DNA of 13,881 nucleotides. It comes from Microcaldota archaeon. GTDB lineage: Archaea; Micrarchaeota; Micrarchaeia; Norongarragalinales; Norongarragalinaceae. Positions 1 to 7,098 of the stretch are shown in pieces. Both the position numbers and the translations under genes were made by a program. The stretch is taken from NCBI GenBank assembly GCA_018304285.1, contig JAGVWL010000015.1, positions 1 through 13,881 of the forward strand, given 5' to 3'. Every line of letters begins with the position of its first letter. Within the stretch, counting starts at the first letter, position 1. Under the pieces are notes generated by a model that saw nothing but the letters and a program-made list of their open reading frames with translations, searched no databases and was not told the origin of the DNA.

Positions 1-209
1 AGGCATTCAAAATCCAGGGCATAGTAAAGCTCGCGAACGCGCTGCCCCCGAACATCCCCGTGCTGCGCATCGTGGAAATCGTCGGGCTTGATACGCAAGC
101 GGACGGCGGAGTGCACGTTGCCAACACCCGCGAGTGCGGGAAAATAGAAATAACGCGCCTCGAAAACAAGGGCGCGAAAAACAAGAGGATTTACTTCAAG
201 CTCCTTTGA
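1..209 (+). CDS. alaX: AlaX-type alanyl-tRNA editing protein, C-terminal part
   Basis: The gene enters from the left edge; codons run from position 3 to a TGA at 207-209, giving 68 residues. The visible part matches the end of the editing domain shared by AlaX proteins and alanyl-tRNA synthetase: a GGVHVANT segment (family GGTHVxNT), then a short strand and the basic ending ENKGAKNKRIYFKLL. AlaX hydrolyses Ser- or Gly-tRNAAla in the cytosol. The ending after a lysine-rich strand resembles free-standing AlaX rather than full AlaRS, which carries a further C-Ala domain. The usual zinc Cys of CGGTH is Asp here (ADGGVH), and a Cys lies ten residues downstream. It is convergent with the surface-protein gene, whose repaired stop begins 2 bp away. 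The subfamily cannot be set without the N-terminus. Confidence 0.8.
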   Translation, partial: AFKIQGIVKLANALPPNIPVLRIVEIVGLDTQADGGVHVANTRECGKIEITRLENKGAKNKRIYFKLL

Positions 210-210
210 A

Positions 211-1621
211 TTACTGCGGCCTTCGCACGAAGAACACTGCAATCGCGCACACTATCGCGGACGCAAGAATCAAGCCTATGACCGCGGTAGTGTCGAACGA
301 AGACTGCTGCTTCACCACCACCCTCAAAGGCTCGTTGGACACTGCTACCGCGACAGGCGCTGCAAGCTTGCTCACAACACTCCGAGAAAAGCCATTTAGC
401 GAACTCCCCGTTCTTCAGCTCGACGGGAGCGGAACTCACGCCGACCAAGGTGATTTTTTCATCAACTTCAGTGGCGCTCAAGCCCTGCTGGCGCCTGCGC
501 TCCCGGATTAGGTTGTAAAAGCCCTTGAAATCTTCGTTGATAACCATGTTTTCTATCTTTATGTTCCCGCTGTTTTTAATGCGCAGTTCTATAGTGCTCA
601 AGCGCTGTTCCCTGCCGTTGACCATCACGTCCACGGCCTTCATCCCGCGCTGGAATTCCAACTGATTTCCGGCCACTTGCCTGGCCAAAAGCCCGGGAGG
701 AGCCAGCACTTCAGAAGGCGCGATTTGAATCAAAACCGGAGAACCGGAAACTGCGGATGGAGAGTCGGCTGAAACCGAATCTATGCCTCCGGCTTGCTGC
801 ATGAAAGACTCTGACAACGGAGGCAACACGTCTATTTTAACGTCCACTTGCCCTGAAGCCCGCGGGTCCCCGTCGTCAATCGTTATTTTCTTAGTAGTTT
901 CTTCGCCCTTAGTTTTGGTGACGAGCGTAATGTCTTCAACAACCTCAGCTTCGGGAGCCGCGCTAGGCACGGCCGTAGGCTCCACCGAAGGAACATCGGT
1001 CGGTTCGACCGAAACCGAAGGAACTGCGGTTGCGTCAACAGACGGAGTGGCTGACGCGGTTGCGGCGGCGGTAGGCTCGGGCTGGACGCCTTTCTCTTCC
1101 CTCTCTTTTTTCGCTATTTTCTCGTTCAAGTCCGAAACTATCGTCTCAACCGGCACGATTCCCTGCGAATCCGTCTTTACGCTTACGGAAACGCCGGTCT
1201 TGTCGTCCGTCGCAGTAATCAACGTTCCCGTGACCGGCACGTTGCTGCCGGAATCTTCAACCTTAACCGAAGCGGTTGAAGTCACCACTTGCACTGGGGC
1301 AAGTGAAACAACGGGAATCGAACTATCGACGGCAGGGCTGCCGGGAACAGTATCGGCAGGGGCAGCGGTTTTAACGCTAGATATTCCGGCCGGTGCCGGC
1401 GCATAGCTGAGCGAAGGAAAGAGCACGTAAGGCGTCGGGGGGAAGCTGAAAAGCGTGGGGCCGAAAACTCCAGCCGCAAACAAGACGAATGCAATCGCAA
1501 GCTCTAAACCGAAAGTCTTTTTCCTGCGGCGAGTGAACGTAAGCACGAGCCCGAAAAGCCCGCCTATAAACAAGCCTATAAAGAGATATTGTTCCAACAT
1601 CAGACCAGCCTCGTAAAACAT
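211..1621 (-). CDS. Double-anchored surface protein with Pro/Thr/Ser-rich linker; apparent frameshift
   Basis: No family recognised. ATG at 1621 follows a GGGGTGA ribosome site with 7 nt spacing. Residues 11-29 and 38-56 are membrane helices separated by RRRKK. Residues 57-230 are low complexity and rich in Pro, Thr, Ser, Ala and Val, with repeats like VPSVEPT at 180-225. Residues 230-410 look like a beta-rich exposed domain. As written, the frame stays open to 191 and ends in an implausible Cys/Arg-rich tail inside alaX. Moving one base forward near 380-410 gives a C-terminal segment with a clean membrane helix (TTAVIGLILASAIVCAIAVF) followed by FVRRPQ and a TAA at 211. Basic residues then sit on the same side at both anchors, so the middle would be extracellular and perhaps glycosylated. 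Repaired length is about 469 residues. It lies downstream of dys, 63 bp away. Confidence 0.7.
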
Positions 1622-1660
1622 TCAAGCTTCACCCCGCCAATTAAACAATTACCAACGCCG

Positions 1661-1669
1661 GTTTAAAAA
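1661..1669 (-). promoter_or_regulatory. Candidate TATA box for the surface-protein gene
   Basis: On the minus strand TTTTTAAAC lies about 40 nt upstream of the ATG at 1621. This would place transcription start near 1638 with a short leader holding the GGGGTGA ribosome site at 1629-1635. The gene may instead be read from the speD-dys transcript. The box is common in A/T-rich gaps, so support is weak. Confidence 0.35.
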
Positions 1670-1684
1670 CAATAGTTTAACTCT

Positions 1685-2608
1685 TCAAGCGTCCAAAGCC
1701 GAAACCATCAGCGGGAAAACTACGCTCGCGTCGCCCTCCACGTGCGCCGTACGCGCCTTTTCCCGGATTTTGCCCCAGGATATCGCCTCGCGCGTTTTCG
1801 CGCCGCTCAACGAACCGTCGTATTCGCTCGCGGTGCAAACGTAAACCGCGTAATCAAAGCCCCCGCGCAGGATGTTCACGCCGATGGCATGGTGCTTGGC
1901 GAAACCGCCTCCCAAAATGATGCCTCCGGTTTTTTGCGAAAGCAAAACTTTTTCCGCAAGCTTCTTCATGTCGCCCGTAACGTCGATGCCGAATTCAGGG
2001 TGGTCTTGCTTGAAGAAAAACAGCTGCAGCCCGAAAGCGCCGTCCGTCGGCGCGGGACAAAAGACGGGAATGCCGTTTTTGGCGCATTGGAAAACAAAAG
2101 AATTTTCATCCTTGAAAACTTTCCCCAAATCGAATATCATTTCGTTGGGCGAAAGCATTCGCCCCGTTTTCTTTTGCTTCGAAAGCTCTTTCTCGAAAAA
2201 CGGCTTGAGCATTTTCTCCAAAAGCACGTAACGGTCGTTCGGAACGAGGATGTTGCCGATGCGGTTTATTCCCCGCTTGTGCAAATGCTTGTCATCCATA
2301 GCAAAATCGCCGAGCAAAAACGGCTTGCGCGTTTTAATCAAATCTTCCTCGACGCTTCCGATGCTAGTTATCACCGCGTCAACAAACCGTTCCTCGCACA
2401 ATTGCGCGAACAGCTCGCGCAATCCCGACGAAACCATGTTGGACGTGAACGTTAGGAAAACGGTTGCCTTCGCACGCTTCATTTCCCGGATGACTTCTAC
2501 CGCCTTTCCGAGTTCGCTAGCCTGCAGCCCCGCAAAACGCATTTGCGCCACCAAAACCGAAGCCGCCTGCCCCTTGGTGATTTTGATTCCCTTCACAGTT
2601 TCAGCCAT
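1685..2608 (-). CDS. dys: Deoxyhypusine synthase
   Basis: Transfers the aminobutyl group of spermidine to a lysine of the translation factor aIF5A, the first step of hypusine formation, using NAD in the cytosol. The signatures are complete: TSNMVSSG near residue 55, SVEEDLIK, GNILVPNDRY, GGGFAKHHAIG (K238, H239), TASEYDGSLSGA and ISWGKI, whose K280 aligns with the imine-forming Lys329 of the human enzyme. Length of 307 residues is normal for archaea. I chose ATG at 2608 because GGGTGA lies 5 nt upstream; an in-frame GTG at 2617 has no comparable site. The start overlaps the end of speD by 8 bp, indicating translational coupling. The upstream partner makes the precursor for spermidine, the substrate of this enzyme. 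Confidence 0.96.
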   Translation of the reverse strand: MAETVKGIKITKGQAASVLVAQMRFAGLQASELGKAVEVIREMKRAKATVFLTFTSNMVSSGLRELFAQLCEERFVDAVITSIGSVEEDLIKTRKPFLLGDFAMDDKHLHKRGINRIGNILVPNDRYVLLEKMLKPFFEKELSKQKKTGRMLSPNEMIFDLGKVFKDENSFVFQCAKNGIPVFCPAPTDGAFGLQLFFFKQDHPEFGIDVTGDMKKLAEKVLLSQKTGGIILGGGFAKHHAIGVNILRGGFDYAVYVCTASEYDGSLSGAKTREAISWGKIREKARTAHVEGDASVVFPLMVSALDA

Positions 2609-3497
2609 TTTCTTCACCCATCCGTTCCATCACGCGAAAACGCGAGCGTTTCGCAGAAAAACGCTTTTCAATTACGCCCCTCGCTTTCCCCGCGTCGAAA
2701 GGCTTGCACGAGAAAACGTCCACGTGAGCCGAATGGAATTTGGGGAAAGTGTGGATGCTCACGTGCGACTCGGCAATCATGACGAATCCCGAAAGCCCTT
2801 CATCCAAAACCGTTTTTATTTCCTTCACTACCGGCTTGCTTATTTTCCGCATTCCCAAATCTTCCGGCAATGAATTCAGGAAGGCCAAGACGAACTTCCT
2901 GCTCGAGAGTTTTGCCGCCGGGCAGTCTTGCAAATCCAAAACCAAGTGCGTTCCAAACGCACCCACAACGGGCGAAACAAAGCGCGCGGAAAACTTTTCC
3001 GCTCCCCGATAACCCAAGTCGAACGACAAAATCGCAGCAAAGTAAACCCAATTGCCCGTGTAAATGCTTAACGCGAGCGCGAAAGCTTCCAACGAAAGCC
3101 GTTGCTTTGCCGCTGCGGCCAAAATGCCTTTCGAAGGGTGGACGTCGAAATAATCGTTGAGAAACTCGTCCAGCAAGGCGAAAACGACGAACGCAAGCAC
3201 GAGCAAGGCGTTTGCCTGCGGAAAGCCGAAGAAAACCAGCGCGCCGAGAAAGCCGGCGATGGCGAACTGGTGGGCTTTCGAATCGATTTTTCCGGCAAGA
3301 AGCACCGCGATTGCGATTCCCAAAAACAAGTTTGCAAACTCTGCGCCCAAAGAAAGCGCTAGCGCATAGAGAACGCCGTACGCCAACCCCGTCGCAAACT
3401 TGAAGTTCCTGAAGAAAAACCTTTTTTCATCCACTTGCACATCCGTCAGCTTGGACAAGAATCCCGTGCAAAACGCCGTAATCAAGCCTAACAACAT
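2601..3497 (-). CDS. speD: Membrane-domain fusion of S-adenosylmethionine decarboxylase
   Basis: 298 residues; ATG at 3497 follows GGTGGT by 4 nt. Residues 1-165 are strongly hydrophobic with about five or six membrane helices (roughly 1-17, 36-70 as two, 77-112 as two, 134-160) and acidic loop motifs such as NDYFD at 114-118; I do not recognise this part. Residues about 180-298 are a complete SpeD: it opens with FGTHLVLDLQDC and contains GFVMIAESHVSIHTFPKF and VDVFSCKPFD. S244 is the expected self-cleavage and pyruvoyl residue; S236, H249 and C264 hold the same spacing from it as Ser55, His68 and Cys83 from Ser63 in the Thermotoga enzyme. Cleavage before S244 would leave the beta chain in the membrane and a 55-residue catalytic alpha chain. 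The product, decarboxylated SAM, feeds spermidine synthesis. First gene of the speD-dys unit. Function of the SpeD part is near certain; that of the membrane part is unknown. Confidence 0.9.
   Translation of the reverse strand: MLLGLITAFCTGFLSKLTDVQVDEKRFFFRNFKFATGLAYGVLYALALSLGAEFANLFLGIAIAVLLAGKIDSKAHQFAIAGFLGALVFFGFPQANALLVLAFVVFALLDEFLNDYFDVHPSKGILAAAAKQRLSLEAFALALSIYTGNWVYFAAILSFDLGYRGAEKFSARFVSPVVGAFGTHLVLDLQDCPAAKLSSRKFVLAFLNSLPEDLGMRKISKPVVKEIKTVLDEGLSGFVMIAESHVSIHTFPKFHSAHVDVFSCKPFDAGKARGVIEKRFSAKRSRFRVMERMGEENG
2614..2619 (-). promoter_or_regulatory. Ribosome binding site of dys
   Basis: GGGTGA on the minus strand, inside the last codons of speD, spaced 5 nt from the ATG at 2608. 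It decides between that ATG and the GTG three codons upstream. Confidence 0.6.
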
Positions 3498-3525
3498 TAG
3501 AAACCACCAAAAACTACAGCGGCAA

Positions 3526-3562
3526 CGCTATAGCGAATAAACAAAAGCCTAAGGCTATATTC
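3526..3562 (-). promoter_or_regulatory. Candidate promoter/operator of speD-dys with two palindromes
   Basis: A TATA-like GAATATAG on the minus strand (3555-3562) would start transcription near 3533. Around it lie a perfect palindrome CGCTATAGCG (3526-3535) and an inverted repeat AGCCT-A-AGGCT (3546-3556), with centres about 20 bp apart, or two helical turns. CGCTATAGCG could also itself be the TATA element with a shorter leader. This is an inference from pattern alone. Confidence 0.35.
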
Positions 3563-3632
3563 TGAAAAGTAGTTACGGGCAGTCTTTCTTCCTATACGCT
3601 GTCAAAGGCATGTAAACATTCTGAAAAAACGC

Positions 3633-3640
3633 ATTTAAAT
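3633..3640 (+). promoter_or_regulatory. TATA box of thrS
   Basis: ATTTAAAT, preceded by an A-rich BRE-like stretch (3624-3629), ends 23 bases before the thrS ATG at 3664. Archaeal initiation about 25 nt past the box would fall at or just before the start codon, so a leaderless or nearly leaderless transcript is expected; no ribosome site is visible before the ATG. Confidence 0.6.
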
Positions 3641-3663
3641 TGCTTGCCTCCAAAAACTACTCT

Positions 3664-5521
3664 ATGCGAATTCTGGAGTTGCATTGCGATTACGTGAGGT
3701 TCAAGCCCGTATCGAAAGCCTTGAAAAGCATTGGGGAGTTGGGCGAAGAAGAAAAAAAAGGCGTGGAAATGAAGAACGTCATGCTGGTAATGAGCTCTTT
3801 CGAAGTCGGCGATAACGCCGCAGTTTTAGAACAGGCGGCGCGGGAAGTCGAAAAGAATTACAGGGAAGTCAAGGCAAGCGCCGTGCTGTGCTACCCGTAC
3901 GCGCACTTGTCCAACAACCTTGCAAAACCCGACGAGGCAATAAAGCTATTGAACGACTTCTTGCAAATGGTGCGGATTTACGCTCCCGACTCGCAGAAAG
4001 CGCCTTTCGGGTATTACAAGGAATTCGAATTGAAGTGCAAAGGCCACCCGCTAGCGGAATTAAGCAAGACCATTAACGCAGAGACTCTCGAAAAAGCGGT
4101 CGGAAAGCTCGGAGCCAGGCAGGCGATGGTAGAAGGAACGCAGGCGAAGGAAGAGCCAGTAAGCGACTCGCTCAAGCAGGAAGAAAAAACCAAAAGCGAA
4201 TTCGTCATTCTCGACACCGACGGAACGGTCACTCCCGCCGAAAGGTACAACTACAAAAACAATCCCACGCTGCAGGCGCTCGCCGACTACGAAATCAAGA
4301 AAGTCAGGGCGTATGCGGAAGAGCCTCCGCACGTGAAATTGATGAAAGAACACCATCTCGTGACGTACGAGCCCGCAAGCGATTCGGGAAACATGCGCTG
4401 GATGCCCAAAGGCCTTCTCATAAAGAGGATGCTCGAAAAGGCGGTGACGGACATCTGCGTCGACTACGGCGCGCTGCAGGTGGAAACGCCGATAATGTAC
4501 GACTACCAGCATCCAGCGCTCAAAAGCTATTTGAACAGGTTTCCCGCGAGGCAATACGTGGTGAAAAGCGACGAGAAAGATTATTTTCTCAGGTTCTCGG
4601 CTTGTTTCGGCCAGTTCCTCTTCGCCCACGATTTGACTATTTCCTACAAGAACCTTCCGATGCCGATTTACGAAATAACGCATTACTCTTTCCGCCGCGA
4701 GCAGAGCGGAGAGCTGGCGGGGCTCAAGCGCCTGAGGGCGTTCACCATGCCCGATATGCACACGCTGTGCGCCAACTTCGAACAGGCGAAAAAAGAATTC
4801 GAGAGGCAGTACGGCCTTTGCCTGGACTGGAACCGCGATTTGCAGATCCCCATAGAGGCGACGTTCAGGGTCCAGAAAGAATTCTTCAACGAAAACAAAG
4901 GCTGGTACGTGCACATGGTCAAGAAAATCGGAAAGCCGATAATGGTCGAACTCTTCGACTTGCGCTACGCCTACTTCATAACGAAATTCGAGTTCAACTT
5001 CATCGACAACAACATGAAAGCCGCGGGAATGTCGACGGTGCAGATAGATGTTGAAAATGGCGAAAGATTCGACATTACTTACACGGACGAGAAGGGGCAG
5101 AAGCAATTCCCCTTAATCCTGCACACTTCGATTCCGGGCGCTATCGACCGCGTTTTGTTCGCGATTCTCGAGCGCGAGGCTGCAGCCATAAAGCAAGGCA
5201 AAACCCCGTCGTTTCCGCTTTGGCTTGCGCCCACGCAAGTACGCCTGATTCCCATAAGCGATTCGCACAAGGAGTATTGCGAAAAGGTTTTGGAAGAACT
5301 GAGGAAGCATAAAGTTCGCGTTGATTTCGACGACCGCGGGGAAACGTTCCAAAGCAAAATCCGGAACGCGGAGAAGGAATGGATTCCGTTCGTCTGCGTC
5401 ATCGGCGACAAGGAAGTGAAGAGCGGCGAGCTTTCGGTGCGCATACGCTCGACAGGAAAACAGGAAAACATGAAGCTTCAGCACCTGGTTTCGCTGGTAG
5501 AAAAAGAAACGCATTTCGTAA
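3664..5521 (+). CDS. thrS: Threonyl-tRNA synthetase, archaeal type; frame disrupted at the extreme 3' end
   Basis: Charges tRNAThr in the cytosol. The start at 3664 gives MRILELHCDY, the standard beginning of the archaeal DTD-like editing domain (about 1-140). The class II core follows, with motif 2 at FRREQSGELAGLKRLRAF (343-360), zinc ligands C314, H366 and H487, and motif 3 at SIPGAIDR. The anticodon-binding domain covers about 520-605 and ends in GDKEVKSG and RIRSTGKQ. As written the frame runs on to 5865, adding about 115 residues that are only the antisense of guaAA. Removing one A from the A5 run at 5501-5505 gives the ending LVEKKRIS and a TAA at 5519-5521, for 618 residues, close to the family's usual 610-625. 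The product is certain; the exact C-terminus is inferred. Confidence 0.95.
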
Positions 5522-6063
5522 ACCTCGGTTCCATATTGCGTATGCGCAACCTCGGGATGGAAAAGCGTTCCGTATATCGCCTTGCTTTCGTGCTTGAAAG
5601 CGTGAATCGCAACATCCTTGCTGTGAGCAAGAGTCTTGAAACCCGGCGCTTTGACTACTTCGTCGTTGTGCGAAGCGAAAACCGTGAACTTTTCCGGAAG
5701 GCCTTGAAACAAATCGTTTGCGTAATCCACAACCAACTCTACGTTGCCGTATTCCGGCACTTTCGCCGGACGCACTTCACCGCCGAAGCGCAGCGCAATA
5801 AACTGCTGTCCTGCGCACACGCCAAGCACGGGCGTTCCCCTTTCAACCGCCGAATCCAAGAATAAGCCGCAGTTTCCCGCCATTTCCGTTTCCCCTTTGC
5901 CCACGCGCAGCGCGCCGCCGGAAAACACCAATCCGTCCACGGTTTCAACATCGCTCAACGGCGAGTCGGCTGGAACCATTTTCGTTTCTACATCCAAGTC
6001 CCGCAAACGCCGGTAGATTAGGTGCCCCCACTGGCTTCCCAAATCAACTACGAAAACTTTCAT
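5478..6063 (-). CDS. guaAA: GMP synthase, glutaminase subunit (subunit A); 3' end disrupted
   Basis: Class I glutamine amidotransferase that supplies ammonia to the GuaAB subunit for XMP to GMP. The start gives MKVFVVDLGSQWGHLIYRRL, matching the family N-terminus. The nucleophile is C83 in GVCAGQQ; the histidine and glutamate are H169 and E171 in FHPEVAHTQYG. The family ends within about 20 residues of that motif, but here the frame stays open to 5113, giving 316 residues with a tail that is antisense thrS. Deleting one base from the A5 run at 5501-5505 yields the ending MRFFSTSETRC and TGA at 5478, for about 194 residues, the normal size. It lies 27 bp after guaAB and has no visible ribosome site. 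Confidence 0.92.
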
Positions 6064-6081
6064 GCAAAAACACTTTTTTGC
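6064..6081 (-). other. Inverted repeat abutting the guaAA start codon
   Basis: On the minus strand GCAAAAA-AGTG-TTTTTGC forms a 7-bp stem with a 4-nt loop that ends exactly at the ATG of guaAA. It fills most of the guaAB-guaAA gap where a ribosome site would be expected. The stem is mostly A:U, so it may be a weak translational or pausing element, or chance. Confidence 0.4.
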
Positions 6082-6090
6082 TTTTTCAGC

Positions 6091-7041
6091 TCACTCGAAC
6101 TCGACCGTTGCTGGAGGTTTATGAGTCACGTCGTAAAGAACGCGGTTGATTTGCTTCAGCTCGTTGGTAATGCGCAAAGAAATCCTGTGCAATACCGTGT
6201 GGGGGATTTTGGAATACTCCACGGTCATCAAATCCTTGGTTTCAACCGAGCGTATGGCAATAGTGTGGCCGTACGCGCGCACGTCCCCCTGCACGCCCGT
6301 CGTTTTCGTTTCCAACAGAACCGCAAAATACTGCTGGGGCAACTCCATTTCCCCGAATTCGAACGCCTTGAATAGTTCATCCATGACAATGGCGTTCGCT
6401 TCCCTGCATAAAGCCACTTTTTCCCGCGTCACTTCCCCAATAACGCGAATCGCCAATCCCGGTCCCGGGGAAGGCTGCTTCCACGCGGGATCTTTGGGAA
6501 CCGCAAGCTCTTTCGCAATCGCCCTCACTTCATCCTTGTACAAATCCCTGATGGGCTCAACTACAATCAAATTCATTTGCGTGGGAAGCCCGCCGACGTT
6601 GTGGTGGGATTTTATCGTATCGCGAATTCCGCTTCCGCTTTCAATCCAGTCAGGCGCTATTGTCCCCTGAATCAGGTATTTCGCGTTCAAGTGCTTCGCT
6701 TCCTTCTCGAAAACGCGGATGAACATGCCGCCTATTTTCTTCCTTTTTTCTTCCGGATCGATTACGCCCTTGAGGCAAGCGAAAAACTCTTTCGAAGCTT
6801 CAACGATCACGATGCTTATGCCGAGTTCCTTGAAAACTTTCTTCACCTGCTCGACTTCGCCCTTGCGCAGGAAGCCGGTGTCGACAAAAATGGGCTTGAG
6901 CTTCGGGCCCAAAGCACTGTTGGCCAGGACCGCGCAAACCGTCGAGTCAACGCCCCCGGAAACCGCAATAATCGCGGTTCCGTCGAGCTTTTTCAGCTCT
7001 TCGATAGACTGTTCGATAAACTCGTTAGGGTTAAACGCCAT
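6091..7041 (-). CDS. guaAB: GMP synthase, ATP-pyrophosphatase/synthetase subunit (subunit B)
   Basis: Adenylates XMP and aminates it to GMP with ammonia from GuaAA; in bacteria and eukaryotes both parts are one protein, and in archaea they are commonly two. The PP-loop AVSGGVDSTV begins near residue 26. IVDTGFLRKGE-like and SPGPGLAIRVIGEV segments are conserved (written here as FVDTGFLRKGE), and the C-terminal dimerisation part ends in YDVTHKPPATVEFE, as the family does. Length is 316 residues. I chose ATG at 7041 because AGGTGG lies 5 nt upstream; the frame is open to a TTG at 7059 without support. It precedes guaAA, so the two subunits are probably made from one transcript. The 57-bp gap to the gene before it could hold an internal promoter, but none is convincing. 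Confidence 0.96.
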   Translation of the reverse strand: MAFNPNEFIEQSIEELKKLDGTAIIAVSGGVDSTVCAVLANSALGPKLKPIFVDTGFLRKGEVEQVKKVFKELGISIVIVEASKEFFACLKGVIDPEEKRKKIGGMFIRVFEKEAKHLNAKYLIQGTIAPDWIESGSGIRDTIKSHHNVGGLPTQMNLIVVEPIRDLYKDEVRAIAKELAVPKDPAWKQPSPGPGLAIRVIGEVTREKVALCREANAIVMDELFKAFEFGEMELPQQYFAVLLETKTTGVQGDVRAYGHTIAIRSVETKDLMTVEYSKIPHTVLHRISLRITNELKQINRVLYDVTHKPPATVEFE

Positions 7042-7046
7042 CGTGC

Positions 7047-7052
7047 CCACCT
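7047..7052 (-). promoter_or_regulatory. Ribosome binding site of guaAB
   Basis: AGGTGG on the minus strand, 5 nt before the ATG at 7041. It rules out the in-frame TTG at 7059 and GTG at 7050 as starts, since they lie upstream of or within this site. Confidence 0.6.
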
Positions 7053-7098
7053 GAAACAAGAGAAATAGGTTCCATAATGTAATTCGGAGGGCGCATTT

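Noticed and set aside
1622..1684. tRNA or small RNA gene in the gap after dys
   Set aside because: Only 63 bases, A/T-rich, with no cloverleaf or strong stem.
3144..3170. NDYFD in the SpeD membrane domain as a UbiA prenyltransferase motif
   Set aside because: UbiA proteins are about 280 residues with a second DxxxD motif and more helices; this domain is about 165 residues and lacks the second motif. Kept only as a note.
4060..5106. A 348-codon open frame on the minus strand inside thrS
   Set aside because: Antisense to conserved class II synthetase motifs, with no recognisable domain and no ribosome site.
5522..5865. C-terminal extension of ThrRS of about 115 residues as a new domain
   Set aside because: It is the exact antisense of conserved guaAA coding sequence, including its catalytic motifs, so it is better explained by a one-base frameshift.
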